DNA of 64,000 bases from Cladophialophora immunda (lineage: Eukaryota; Ascomycota; Eurotiomycetes; Chaetothyriales; Herpotrichiellaceae): assembly GCF_000835495.1 (NCBI RefSeq), contig NW_015622541.1, positions 1,488,001 to 1,552,000 on the forward strand. The letters are read 5' to 3'. Position numbers and translations under genes: made by a program. Each line of letters begins with the position of its first letter. Positions within the stretch are counted from its first letter, which is position 1. Positions 51,820 through 64,000 of this stretch are shown piece after piece. The notes under the pieces are model-generated. The model did no database searches and was not told where the DNA came from. It saw only the letters and a list, made by a program, of their open reading frames with translations.

Positions 51820-54800
51820 TCAAGACCCAACACTTCCCATCATAGCGTTCGGGATGCTCTCGTATGGTGCTGGCTGCACATTCTCACCGGCTCCAATCAT
51901 CCTGGGACTCATGGATTGATTATCATCACCGCCTCTCCGGCCCCGGCTGGGAGACCTCGCTCTCCCTGTGAAGTTTCTCAGTTTGTTCAAGAGCTGGCCC
52001 CCCGAGCTGCCGCTTTGGTTATCATTCCCAGACCGTCCTCGCCTATGGCCTGTGCTTGAAGACATGGCCCCGGCAGACAGAGGCGCTGTGTTGCCAGCAA
52101 TCGCCGCTACGTCGTGGAATGTAGTGTGAGTGGGGACGGCGGACATGGGGAGGGGTACGGCTGCGGCGTCCATGGGTTCAAACCCACGTGAATTAGAGAG
52201 GTTAGGACTGCCTCCAGTGTATGAGGACATTTTCTGCAGAAGCGGAGGAGGCGGGGGTGGAGGGGGTTCAGCGAGGTGTTGCAACTCTGGAAGAATAGGA
52301 GGGTTTTGTGGCGGTGAGGTTGCAAAGGCTGCGGAGATCGCTGTTTCAGTAGTCCCTATGGGAGGACTCGACATCATGACTGGGGGCACTTCGCGTGGAG
52401 ATACGCGTGCAGTGCGATCGCGAGATGTGCCTCGACTCCGCGAGCTCGCGCGAGCTTCGGGTCCCTTGCTGCTTGATCTACTGCCCGCGATGCGTCGGTC
52501 GTAGGCGGGATGCTTGGGGATCTGGGAAAGGAATTCTAGCGAAGCAGGTGCACGTGCGGAACCTGGTCTGCTGATGTCTTCGCGGGTAGGGGGTCGATAA
52601 ACGTCGCTACTTAAAAGCTCAGTCCCACTCGCGACAGGAAATACTTGGGCTTCTTGATCCTCGGGGATTGCGGCATCGACCTGCATCGCTCTGGGCGTCC
52701 CTGGCCTTTCTTTAGAAAGCCCAAGACCGGACAGTTCTCTTCCTAGGCCATTCTCTTGGAACGACGACGCCGTACTCGGTCCGTCGTGGGTGGACGACCT
52801 CGTGAGCAGGGGCGATACGTTGCTCGTCGAAGCCGACTTGCTGTGTGCAGAGAGCTCGCTTGGAAAGGGAGCATTGGGCACGGAAGGACGACGGGCCAGA
52901 GGCTGCTTTCGGGCCTGTGGCAGCTCTGCTTGCAACGCTCTCCTTTCCCCCTCCACTGCAAATTGAGGCTGACTGGCAGATCTTGGCACCACCTCCTGTG
53001 CTGCGAGTGTACTGTTGAACATGCTGTTGTCTTCAGGGTCATCAGGATGGGCGCTTCGGTCGTACACAGCGTCACTTGGGCGGCGATTTCGGCGGTTGTG
53101 CTCACTGCGGCTTGCCTTCCGGCTCAGGGTCGTCGCTTCTTCTGCTTGACGACTACGAGATCTGGCTCGTACTCTTCGTCGATCAGGTGATCTGTCTCTC
53201 CTTGCACTTGTGTCACGATGTGGCTGACGACTAGAACTTCGGTGCAGGCGATGTCGGTCTTTGGACACCAGCCTCAGAGCCGAATCTTGGTCGAACCGGC
53301 TTTGTCGGTCTTCTTCAGAAGGAACCATTGGTCGTGGTGATGATGGAGAACGGTGCCCTAGATTCTCTTTGCGAGAGGAGCTTCGGCCTCTGGGAGAAAA
53401 GATCGCAGGTTCTGGGCTTTGGTGCCGACTCGCGGCACGGCTGCCCGCCTTGCTCTTCGTGCCGGTGTGTCTAGAGTGCGATCTCTTGCGCGGTTTCCCG
53501 CCTTTTGCAGTAGATTGAGAGCCGCGGCGACTGAGTTTTGACATGCTGCCAGGGGTCTCTGCTCGATCGATCCCGGAAAAATTAGAACTATACATGGAGT
53601 CAAAGCTTTCAACACTGGTGCTGTACATGCGTAAATCCTCCGGTGACATCGGGACTGGGGAAGAAGGCGAGCGTTTAGCTGCAGGGATGGTCCGTCGCGG
53701 TTCTCTCTCACCACTGTCGTCCATATTGTTAGCTCTGCTCTTTTTCCGGTCCGATTGGTCATCTCTCGACTGCTTGCTGGTGCTGCTGTAACCACGAGCT
53801 CTAGAATGCTTCGTATAATATTGAGCCTGTTCGAGGCTACTAATATATTGATCGATACTTCGACCGGTAACAATGGGGCTCTTGGCGCTCCGATAGCTGA
53901 GGTCAGTAGTTGGCGGGCCTGTTAGGTCACCGGAGGTATCGAGTTGAGTGTTTGAGTATGAGCCCGTGGTGACCGGTCTGCTGATTGGGTCACCGTAGCT
54001 GGCAGAGGGCACAAATTCTTGATTCGAAACGAGAACAGTTTGGATTGAAAGTCCGTCAGGCTTTCGACTCTTCGACCCAGTTCTTGTCCGTGCAGTATCC
54101 AAATGCCGTTCATCGTGACCTATCCCAGTATTGAACTGGGTACCGGGCGCCGGAAATTTGATGGCGGTTTGTGGACCAACAGCTGTTTGGGGTGTTTCCT
54201 TCACTGGCGTGGCTAGTGGCTCATACCGTGCGGATGTCAGCAATGTCAAGGCTTGCTTCCCACGTTGCGGTTCGTCCACGACAGGGGCATGCTCCTCGGC
54301 ATCAATCGTCTTGGAGGTCGTCAACTCGGCGGGTACAGACACAGATCTCTGCGGCAAACTTGAGAATTGCGGTGCCTCAACGTCGATTGGCGTTTCGCCA
54401 ATGACCGTCAATCGACTTGGCTGGAAACCGCCCGGTGTCGCGGTCTTGGCCGAGAGAGCGCTGTTGATACTGCGAATGTTGTTCAAGCGGTAAGAACCCA
54501 GTCCACCAGGTGACAGGGCAGATCTATCAACCGCGGATTCTGCAATAGGTGTTACAGCAGGAGCAACAGTGGGTGTTCGGTCTTCGGGCTTGAGTCCCGG
54601 GAATTTGAAGTTGTTGCTCGGTTGGGATCCGAAGGAAGTGATGAGTTTCAAGGCCGACGTTTGAGGCGTGATCCTTGTTCCTTGGGCGGCGGCGGTCCTG
54701 AATGGCGTTGGTGGTTGATGGATCGCTGACAGAATATTCGGCGGAGGCATGGCTACCGGTGTTGGCGCATCAAGTGTCCGTCGTCTCTCCAAAGTCTTCT

Positions 54801-57056
54801 GGAAGATCGCAGGATACTCCATCGGTTCCAACGGCTGCAAGTGGGTCGCCTGTGGGCTCAAGGTTGGCTCTAGGATGGTTCTCGTGGCCAGTTGAGCATT
54901 CGGTGAAGTCCAGGGATCGGATGGTTCGACACCCGTGCAAGAGAAGCACCGGATAGCAAGCGATTGCTGCGAGTTCTCGACAACGTGTTCACCCCACCGG
55001 CGCACCAGGTATGACTGTCTCTGCCAGTCATCTGGTGTGACAAGGCAAGTCAGGAGGACCGCCTCCATGTACTGATTCCTTGACACATAGACTTCGATCG
55101 CATCGCTTCTATCGCCAAGTGCAAGCAGAAGAGTAGCTGCGGCGTGGCAATCACCTTTGGCGAGCAGTTTCTCAATAAAAACTTGGGTGATTTTCTTCGC
55201 CCCCACCTGGTTACTAATTGTACCCAAAGCCAGCAGCATCCAGTCTAGATGGGAGATGATTCCCGTGGAACCCATGATCTCGGCCAGGTAGTCGGGATCT
55301 TCGTCTAGCCACTTGGCGAGGAAAATGGCTGTCTGGCTGTCGCTGGGATGGCGGCTCAACTCATCGCGAATAAGGTCGTGGATATCTTCTTCCCACCCAA
55401 ACACAACACTCAGCATCTGCCTCCGTAAATCGTCTGGAGTCATGTGGCTTTCATCGAGCGACCTAGGGGGTCGATACGGAACGTCGTGGAGTCGAGCCCT
55501 AGTGTAAGGGAAGAGTTCTGCGACCGGTGTCTCTTCAGGACTCATAATTACTTCTTGCCTCAAACGAGAACCTTTCCGGGCTGACCTTGCAGTTACAGGG
55601 GACTGAGGCTGATAAGTCTGGCTAAGCAATTGCGCGGGTTGTTGGTTCATTGTTGATTGGGTCTGAATGCCAGTATCGAACGATGTAGTTGTATAATCGG
55701 TTCTCCCGGCGGGAGAAATGATGTCGCTTGCGCCGTTCTTCAAACCACCTTTCTGTGAGCTGAGAGCCGATTGAGGGCTGGGAATATTGTTACGTTCATG
55801 CTTAGCAGCCTCGGAGGCACGCAATTCCCGTCGGGCTCGGACAAGAGGAGACGCCAGCTCCTCTTCACTTTCAGATGTTGTCCAGATTGGCACTCTTGCA
55901 TCCTCTGGCGGGGTCGGCGGGACGGTCAGTGGCAAATGTCGTGCATTTGCAACCAAAAGGGCCCTCTCAACATCGTATTGTTGCACTGTATAGTCTGGTC
56001 CCAAAGTGAACAGGGTCCCCGTCGGTCCATGACATGCAATCGCTCTGACTCCGTCCACGGTCGGGATCGGCTCGTAAGTGACATGCTTAGTCCGGACGTC
56101 CCAAGCCCAGGTTTTGCCTTCGCTAAATTGAACGATCCGCCCATTCTTAGACCACGAAATCCAGTTTCGACCCGGAGTATAAGTGTCAGTGCGCTTTAAG
56201 ACGCGAATAACTCGAGGCGCCTCGGATGTAGGTGGCTTGGATACGCTCCAGACTCTCAGATCCCCATCAGCGGTTTGGGTTGCAAGCATGTCCGACTTCT
56301 GTTTCGAGGATGAAGCGTGCCATGTCAAAGAAACGATTGGCGAGGGCGCCCGAGATGTTGTCAGAGTGTGAAGAATTGTGAACGAGGGTTGTAATGCCGC
56401 CAACAGTATGGAGCCATTCTTATATCTGGGGAAGATGAGCATACTTTCATTCTCCGACCCCAAAGTTACTTACCCGATAGCATAAGTTTTGCAATCCGAG
56501 GACGGGGCTACCGCCGTAATGGGGTCGAATATCGTCCGCGCCGAGATATGTTCACTTGTTGCAGGCTCGAACAATATCACTTCGCCCTTTGCGTTGCCTT
56601 GACGATTTCAGCAGGAGCGACGATCAGGCTGCGGGGGCAATTCAACTTACCAAAGGCGACATTCCCGTTTCTCATCCAATGCGCAACTGTCAAAGATTCA
56701 TACGACACAAAACGAGAGAGCTGCTCGCCAGTGAACAAGTCCCAAACAATGGCCGTCCTTCCCACGTCGTAAGTGATAACCAGCCTTCCTGCCCCAGTTT
56801 CGCTAACATTATCGGCAGATATCAACTGAATATCCTTCGAGTGCTTTTCAAACCGACGCTCAATAGCCAGTGTATCATGGTGCAGACATATGACCGTCGA
56901 ACCGTGGGCGAAGAGGAGGAGAGAGGCTGTCGATGCGCATGGTTCAAAGGAGGCGTCTTCCCCAGAGAACCTTGCCTTGGGGGCAGGTGGAAGTATTATC
57001 CCTTTCGATTTGCCCGAGATAGATCTCTGTCTGGACAGACCGGGTCCCGCAGACAT
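51820..57056 (-). CDS. Large WD40 protein with Gemin5-like features, 3 exons, 1711 aa
   Basis: Exons are 57056-56651, 56597-56474 and 56425-51820 (5136 nt, 1712 codons with stop), with introns of 53 and 48 bp. The first ~380 residues form a beta-propeller with WD-like blades: GRTAIVWDLFTGEQL, DGDLRVWSVSK, GKTWAWDVRTKHV, LGPDYTVQQYDVERALL. A helical, TPR-like region follows at about 560-720 (CHAAATLLLALGDRSDAIEVY, QYMEAVLLTCLV). This combination resembles Gemin5 and its fungal WD40 relatives. In animals Gemin5 delivers snRNAs to the SMN complex and also affects translation; a fungal role cannot be assumed. The C-terminal ~1000 residues are disordered, Ser/Arg/Pro-rich, with RS-type stretches and a poly-Pro run before the end. 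No introns interrupt the 4.6-kb last exon. Confidence 0.85.
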
Positions 57057-60000
57057 GTTGAATCGAGTCCACAGCAGAGGGGAACTGCGACTGCGGGTAT
57101 CAGCACCTTTATGAATGGCAACAAGTAGGATGATGAGCGTTCTTCTGGGTACCTTGTTCGCTATACGATCCCGGACTATGACATGGCCTCAACGAAGATT
57201 GACCTGGGTATTTCCAGAGTATCGGTTATGGGGATCCTGACTGGGCTTGCGGCCGTGAAACCAGGAGAGTGGCTAGCGGCAGGATATGTCCCCTTCTCTT
57301 TTTTCTCTTTTCCTGCTGACTTGGGGAAGCCTGAGGACGTGCGGTCCGCGGGCGCCAACGTAACCGCGGAGGGCACTCGTTCCTGCAGACGAGCTTATAG
57401 GGCACAAGACAGATCGGGAGATATCGTGGCTAGATCAGGAGAAGAATTAAGATTCGGGAAATATTGCCCAGCGGCCGTGTGTACCGGAGGCCGTTGAGCA
57501 GATAGTACGAGAGAGGTGGTTCCAAAGGAAATGAACTGCTGAAACAGAAATCTCTCCCCAAGTTGAGGGATCATACGCCAGAGGGATCGACAAGTTCCAC
57601 ACTTGAAGGGGAAGAAAGAGGCGCAGCAAAGAAGGTATAGGCAATTGGCAGCACCAGGAACCATTCGAGAAGATGGCGGTCATGGCTGTCGAGGTACCAA
57701 CGACATGATGGAAACACAGGCGTGAAGCTTTACTGGCCGGCGGGCGCTTGATTGCGGCCCCGCAGCAAGCAGCATGTGAGCATGCATAAATTGGCCGGCG
57801 TGGTCGAATCATGGCAAATCCTGCTTCTAGCTCGCATGCAGGTTGATCTGGATGAAGAATGAGGGAGGATTTGAAGGAGGGTGGGATGAGAGGTGGATGG
57901 ACAGGCACGAGATGCTCCTCGGGTCAGGCTTGGGCGCTTACAGCCGTGCGATTGGCTGCCACCTCGTCGCCGTCACACGCCCAACGTCGACCGACCCATG
58001 CTTCTCTTGCCAATCACAATATCCAGCACACTCAAGACTCGAGCGCACTGTTCCCTGTCTAACTTTCATCACTCTGCCCTTGCACTCCACCGCGATGCAG
58101 CGGGCGAGGGGCCCCCATCGACTCCAGTTGCCCTCAAGGCCAATTCGCACCGCCTAATCTCCTCACAAATTGCCTCAGCGGTTATACAGCTGTGTGCATT
58201 GGAAGGTCTTATATATCGCTACGTGGACTGTCTCTCGGTTGCTGACCGTGCTACAGCAAGTCCAGGTCGACATCGAACAAACCCCAAGCAAATAGCTGTT
58301 GAGCCCAGGAAGTGGTACAGCCAGACTTGTCCTGCCGGGACAAGTTGACCGATTTTCGATCCGTTGCACCTTTCACAGAATGACACGAACCTGACAGGAG
58401 ACCGGCATAGGATTATTTTCCGTGAGCAAATGAAAGAGATATTTCTTCAAGGACATAGTGTGTGCTACATAGTTGGCCTGCGTTCGTGGACAACCCTCTA
58501 CTCGGCTGTTCGACCCTGGACATGGCCCCTCGCAGGCTGCACGGGGATCTAACTTTAGGGCCCCCTCTGTTCTTCAGGATATCGATAGCTGCCCTAAGCT
58601 CCTACCGTCACAGAGACCTAGTCGCCCCAAGAGGAGTTCTTAACTTCCAACAAGGCCAGGCCGAGAAAAAAGGACTATGACCTGCAGTGGTGCCCGTGGC
58701 TCCCGCAACGAACGGGCGACGCAAGTGCCAACTGCCTTTGCGCTTGTCGATCGCTGCATCCCTGTACAGAGCAATATTTGCGGTTATAGTGGAGTGGTTA
58801 GAGTCGCAATGTGCAACAATTGATATGCAGAGAGCAAGGGCAGACATGACCAATGCGCCGGAAAATTGATGACGATCAAGCAACGCTCGCATGGAGACGC
58901 GCCTCAAGCCACGGGGCGAGCCAGAATCAAGGCGTGAGAGTCGACTGAGCAACGAGTGCGGAGGAACGTGGCGAGCAGGTGTCTCCACGCTGCCCTTTCT
59001 CTGGTGGCGCTGTGACCGTTTCGCATTGTTCACAGTGACAACCTACAAGTCAAGGCAGAGATGTTTCTATCGGCATTCTGCCATACTCCTCGTGCTGTCT
59101 CCGAGACGTCTGTCACCTTTCGTCACCCGTCCCGAGAGGACGATCAAAGCCTGGACTCGGCCCACCCCCAAAGTCAAGAGGCTGGATCGATAGGCGTGAG
59201 GTACGGGCTGGTGGGCCTCAAATGGAGGGCTTGCTGGTCATTGTCGTTAGGCTTCAGGCGGCCCAGCACGCTTCTGCATCTAAGCGCCCACGCTAAATGG
59301 TTGCCCTCCGAAGAGCCAATCGGCAGACGGCCGTATCTCAATCAGCCTTTCTGATTTTTCGACGTTTCCGGCCGAAAATCTGCAAGATTTCCACTGGCAG
59401 CTTCAGCCTCGGAAATGACGAGGCAGGCACTGCAGAAGAGGGCCCAGCCAAAGCTCATTTGTTGTGTGCTTCGATTGGTGTAATAGAGGATACTTGAGAC
59501 ACTGCTGCATGGGGTTTGCTCTCATTAATGCTCGATGGCGACTCTGTTGTGAACAAGTATTGATACAACTCAACAACAGCCTCAAGCAATGGCGATGGAA
59601 GTATCTAACTTGGATCTGATGCAGCAGCCTACAGCAAAGACCTTTCGCCCATTCAACAACTAAGTTTCGACGAAGGTAAGGCTTTGCTCAGAACCTGGCT
59701 GGTGAGCCTCAAATCGTTCCTGAAGGTTCCTGAAGATAGGTGGTACTCACACTGTGCAAGTGCTATCTGTACCCAGCCGGTCCTCCGTTTCTGCAAGGCA
59801 CAACCACTTCTCACCCTGGTCGGGACGAAGCCAGATCTCCTGCTACCTCGAATGATACCAAGTCGGCTTGTGTCTCATTTACTCCGCTTACCCTGCAGCT
59901 GATGGATGCTACTTGCCCGGAAGGCTGCGTGCTATGACGCCGAGGCTTCCGTAGCCTCGCTCCCAGCCACCTGTATACATCAATAGGCAAGGATAGCGGA

Positions 60001-61305
60001 GGAAAAGTCCATTCCTTCTCCGATCCCAAGCCACGAGGGAGTGGAAATATGCGAGTTGTGTATGTGCGTCACCTCTAGGGAGATTGTGTCACAGCAGAAG
60101 ATCAAGGATTCGGGTGGTTTGCAGCCCCAGAAGACGCCATAGAAGGGTGAGCGGTGTGAGCTTTGCGCGACACCGCTTTTAATCACGTCGATACCACCTG
60201 TTTTAGAGCACGGCTCCCAGGATGCGTTCGGTTAAGGACTCGAGGACCAGTTGCAAAAGAAACAAGGTGCCATTCGCGACAAAGCTCGTACGACCTATGT
60301 GCCTGGAAATGCGCATATTATCCTGCAAAGTACGAAAATGTCCGGGTCTTTGGCTTCCATGATCACGTTATTCCCTGCAAGAAAATCACAACGAGGCTGA
60401 TGAGGCGCACTGATTCCTTCTTCGAGTTGAGCGTCACTTCGCTGCCGTGCTCTCGACCGAGCACCTTGCTCCGCCAATTCTGTAGAAGTCAAAGTCTCCC
60501 CATCGTTGCGACATTGGCTCGATGTAGCAGGATCACCTACCAGTACCAGCGGCGAGATTTGGACAGGTCTACTTTAGCGTTTGAAGCAGGGTTCTAAAAC
60601 TGCTTGAATCCCATAGTTGGGGAGGCTTCGCAGTCATTTTCATCTCAATCCTCTCCTAGGAATTGCAACATCAGTCACTGATCCAAATGCAATATTGTGC
60701 TCTAGAGCAGGGACCGCTCTCATATTGGCCAGCGTCTCCATGGTGGATCGACATTGGGGAAAAGCAACCCTATCGATCGACGGCTCGTCTAGCATACAGA
60801 TGCGCTCAGAAGTACCGAGTACTTCGATTGGGAGTGCCCATCCGCTCCATCAATAGATGGATGGTTCGGGCGATATTCTTCGCTTTGCAAACCTGTTCAG
60901 ACGAACCACCCCTTCGCTAGGTGAGACCGAACCCGTATGTCTCATCCTCATCATCTTCCCTGACGTGTTCTGTGAACACCCGATACCTCCCAATGTCATA
61001 TTACCGCGCCATTGCCGTGGGACTCCAGAGCTCGCCTATGACCCAGTCCTGCATATCGCAATACAACAGACGACCTCCCAGTTCATTTTAGGAATCGCTT
61101 TTGAGTTCCGCACAGCCGACGGTAATAGGTGTTTCGGTCGAAGGAGTGACTGTCACGTTGCATGCGCTTGCAGGCATCAACAGAGCGGGACGCTCAAGTG
61201 AATGGCAGAGCTGGCCGTCTCGGCTTCCGCTTACCCAAAGGTCGATAGGACATCACATCTCGAACGAAGATCCGGACCGAGCCAGCTTCCTCTGTCATTT
61301 CTTGT
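57057..61305. other. Gene-poor stretch, 4.2 kb
   Basis: No gene could be supported on either strand. The longest frames (about 140-150 codons near 57.4-57.9, 58.6-59.0 and 60.2-60.6 kb) lack family resemblance, codon pattern and splice sites. I found no transposase, reverse transcriptase, long terminal repeat or tRNA. It could be decayed sequence or regulatory DNA. Confidence 0.4.
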
Positions 61306-61714
61306 TCAAGGCGAATCGGCCTTCGAAAGTTCCTCTTTCTGCTGGAGTATAGACCTGAGGACGCCCTCCAAGCGTTCAATTTCCTTGATCATCTGCGCGG
61401 CCACAACGACAGAGTTGTCTCGTGCTTGCTGCAGGATTTTACACTCAAACTTGAGTTCGACGACCTGGTTTTGCAACCTTTTGATGTTGTCGTCAATCTC
61501 CGACTGACGTGACTGGCCTATGGAAGGTCTTCCTCGACTGTTCTATTACGATACACACATGAGGAGGGCTGTTCCCAGAAGAGGGTGACAGGGCGATCTT
61601 ACAGAGTGAGTTCCCCGCCGTTTCTGGCCCCGTTGTTGGGGACTGGTACAACTGCCCATCTTCGCTGAGTCTCAGCTCTGATGAAGAAGTCCACGCGTCT
61701 GGGGGACTCTTCAT
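61306..61714 (-). CDS. Probable small coiled-coil protein, C-terminal exons
   Basis: Two minus-strand exons, 61714-61603 and 61517-61306, join through an 85-bp intron (donor GTAAGA, acceptor CCATAG) to a 107-codon frame that is a whole number of codons. The second exon encodes a clear amphipathic coiled coil: SEIDDNIKRLQNQVVELK, CKILQQARD, MIKEIERLEGVLRSILQQKEEL, with Leu/Ile/Val at heptad spacing. It ends SKADSP-stop. Upstream exons are likely. A candidate first exon, MDSSSDSSKEK, lies at 62050-62018 before a GTGCGT donor and ~100 bp downstream of a TATAAA (plus-strand 62153-62158). A further frame at 61902-61714 (MSEVATHALSIG...) could contribute. The exact upstream path is unresolved. No family is recognised; the C-terminus of a regulatory protein is one possibility. 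Confidence 0.42.
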
Positions 61715-62050
61715 AAATGTACCTCGTACTCCGTACTGCCTTCTGACCCTGCAGGCATGCGAAGCGGGGCAAATGCAGCTTTGCACAGCAGGCTCCCAAT
61801 CATCAGGGACAAATCCCTAGCAGTTTTCCGCGAATCGAGCATTTGGTCAGTGATCGGTTCAAGTGATCCAATCGACAAGGCATGGGTAGCCACTTCAGAC
61901 ATCGCACCAACCTACATTGGTGGGACTCTCCCTGTGGGTGCCGTCAGATGGCTGCTTACGTAGCGCTTGACTCAGGACTATTTTGTGTTACCCAATCAGA
62001 CATTTGGGGATACGCACCTTTTCTTTACTAGAGTCAGAGCTGCTGTCCAT

Positions 62051-64000
62051 GTTATTGGGTTGCTCTTGCAGGACTCATGCCACCCTTCTCCTGGTCAGTG
62101 TGGCTGTTGGCGCTGTTCGCTCTGTTCCGTCTTCCCGTCGCTGAAAGCCACCTTTATAGAGCAATGCTGTGCGGCTCCGAGATTGCCTTGTCACCTTCCG
62201 GCTATTGGAACATGAGAGCTCATTTGGATTGAGTCAGTAGGGGAGTGAAGAAGAATATGTAATCACCAACAACTCGCTCCCCATCGCCGCTGGGAAGACT
62301 TATATCCTTGCCTCAGCAGTGTGTTTTGGCTATATATCTTGAGAATCGCACTAAAAGATCCAATGGTATGGCCTGGAGTCTCGAATTGGTTCTAGGCTCC
62401 GGTCAGTCTGAGGCACAGCTACGGAAAATGTGCGAGTTGACTCGAGGCATTGAAGCAATGGCGAATGATCTGCAAGTTTAGGAATGTCTGCGTCCGAACG
62501 GGCAAGCCAACAGATGTCGACTTGAGACGGCGAAACGCGGAGACCGCTGCCAGCTATCTGGCAGCGCTTGTGAGTTCTTCCGGCACGGGTACGACTCCAG
62601 TGGCCTTCTTGCTGCTGATTAATGCACCTCCGAAGGTGTCCTCTGGTACAACAAGAGGAGGTTGGAAGTTGGGTTGATGAGTAAGTCTTTATGATGTGAC
62701 CATGAACTATTCCGGAACAGGCTGGAGACAATGTTCAGGGCTCTGTGATTGGCCTGCAGGACTGCGTTAATCTCGACTTGATCCGTTGCTCTCTCCCTGC
62801 CAAACGCTCACAAACATCCAGGAAAGAGATCGGTGCAATTTGATATGGCATTCTTGGTGAACCCAGCAGATTATGCCTTTGAGGCATTGGTGAGAGTGAT
62901 GCAACATCGCAGGCTGTTCCATCTGTCGTCAAACCCAACTTACAGCTGCCTGCGCGTTTGCGAAGGGCAAACCCATGCGCTTCCGCGAGCAGCCGCTGGA
63001 TTACTGGACAGCTTGTTTGATCTGAATACGAAGAAGAAGTCGGCGAAGGAGGCAGATGCTTTACTCATCATTGTCCGTGCGTGGCTTGTTGGGAAGAGGA
63101 GGAGCAATGGTCTCCCTACTGTCCCAGACGTTAGCTTCTGCAGTGGAATGCCCTCCCGGACTGTCCGCAATTCTTCAAATGATCCTGCAGGATTTGGAAA
63201 CGGTATAGACTCTAACCGTCTTCGGTGTCTTCAGAAAAGAGCTGTTCTGCGTCTTTGCTTGCTGATGGCCTCGAACTTGACAGAAAGCCGGTGCCCACAC
63301 AACTGCGTGTGTCTCACACACTACGGACTAGATCTGTGCGTCTACTAAAGACTTGAAATATTAGCAGGGATGACTGTGGTCGACACATACAACCGTCCCT
63401 AGTAAGGCTGCTACGACTCCGGAAGAGCGTCGATTCGATTGAGACTCTTGGATTAACGTTCGGGGAGTGCCTATGTACTCTGGAGAACCCGTGAAAGATG
63501 GCTTTCTTGTCTGCCTTCAAGCTGCTGCATGTTAATAACCATAGTTCTCCGAACGAAGTCGACAGCAACGTCTTATCACGGTCAAGAGTTTAGGAGCTGT
63601 GCTCGGTTCTCGGACCAGCCTAGACACCGAAAGCCGGGCAGACAGCTCTCGGGAGATGATGTGGTCGGATTCAGGCGCTTTGAAGATCAAGATCTTGGTA
63701 ACTTACAGTTCCGTGCTTGGAAGCCTCTCTTTGAAGGTCAAGGGCACTGGCCGACGACCGGAAAGCAGGTCTCCGATCCATAGTGGTGTGTTATGTAACG
63801 AATGGAAGGGAGAATGCTGGCATGCGCCAGTCACTAGATCTCTTTAGACTTTGGTATCTGCGCTGCATGTCTTCTGCTCAGGAAAAGGCTATCCTACACG
63901 ATGTGGCTGCGATATAGACAGTAAATACGCAGGAGATGGGCTCAGGGGCAAGGCTGCGGCTGTCACGATGTGGCTGAATGCTCCACAGTATAATTGGTGC
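62051..64000. other. Gene-poor right end with one coding-like island
   Basis: No complete gene is supported. On the minus strand at about 62825-62670 a frame reads RATDQVEINAVLQANHRAL, then NIVSSLFRNSS and LLINPTSNLLLLYQR. This resembles the C-terminal helical part of some Zn2Cys6 regulators, but it runs into a stop and no splice partner or zinc cluster was found. The remainder shows nothing. Confidence 0.3.

Noticed and set aside
62351..62731. Open frames on both strands near 62.4-62.7 kb
   Set aside because: Frames of similar length overlap in sense and antisense, with in-frame stops in the most protein-like one and no splice solution.
1..64000. tRNA genes, CRISPR arrays and transposable elements
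   Set aside because: B-box-like GGTTC matches were checked by eye, and none sits in a cloverleaf-like context. There are no regularly spaced repeats, transposase, integrase or reverse transcriptase motifs.

Overview
The window is nuclear DNA of a filamentous ascomycete (Pezizomycotina). The genes are monocistronic and close together. They carry short GT-AG introns, mostly 47-120 bp, with good donor and acceptor consensus, and they include a fused CPSase/ATCase pyrimidine gene and Zn(II)2Cys6-type regulation. I cannot fix the order or genus from sequence alone. Exon models below were built by hand from splice consensus, reading frame and family expectation. Most multi-exon models close to a whole number of codons, and the exceptions are stated.

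Region 1 (1-9.4 kb) is accessory metabolism, partly decayed. It holds the tail of a zinc-independent MDR reductase, a seven-exon Baeyer-Villiger-type flavin monooxygenase with altered fingerprint residues, and a convergent seven-exon Zn2Cys6 transcription factor. Next come a clear aldehyde dehydrogenase pseudogene (frameshifts, a stop, an internal deletion, loss of the catalytic Glu) and scraps of one more decayed gene. The set looks like the eroding remains of a small catabolic or secondary-metabolic cluster.

Region 2 (9.4-17.6 kb) is sparse. A DUF2235 alpha/beta hydrolase gene lies between two genes for acidic, Asn/Gly/Asp-rich low-complexity proteins. A small secreted six-cysteine protein follows, then a stretch rich in microsatellites.

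Region 3 (17.6-57.1 kb) is conserved housekeeping DNA. In order it holds: the URA2/pyrABCN-type CAD-like protein (minus); a YVC1-type vacuolar TRP channel; a VAMP7/Nyv1-like R-SNARE; a large hypothetical protein with a ubiquitin-interacting motif; a Yra1/ALYREF mRNA-export adaptor with a 974-bp intron and a GC-AG intron; the ESCRT-III subunit Vps24; the p23/Sba1 co-chaperone; an LtrA-family membrane protein; a two-TM hypothetical protein; a Tma46/ZC3H15-type CCCH protein; a small single-TM protein; and a 1711-residue WD40 protein with Gemin5-like features. Three vacuole/endosome genes (YVC1, R-SNARE, Vps24) lie within about 14 kb, though each appears to be transcribed on its own.

Region 4 (57.1-64 kb) is gene-poor. 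Two minus-strand coding-like islands stand out: a coiled-coil protein at 61.3-61.7 kb that can be spliced from at least two exons, and a short segment at about 62.7-62.8 kb. No tRNA, rRNA, CRISPR array or intact transposon was recognised.
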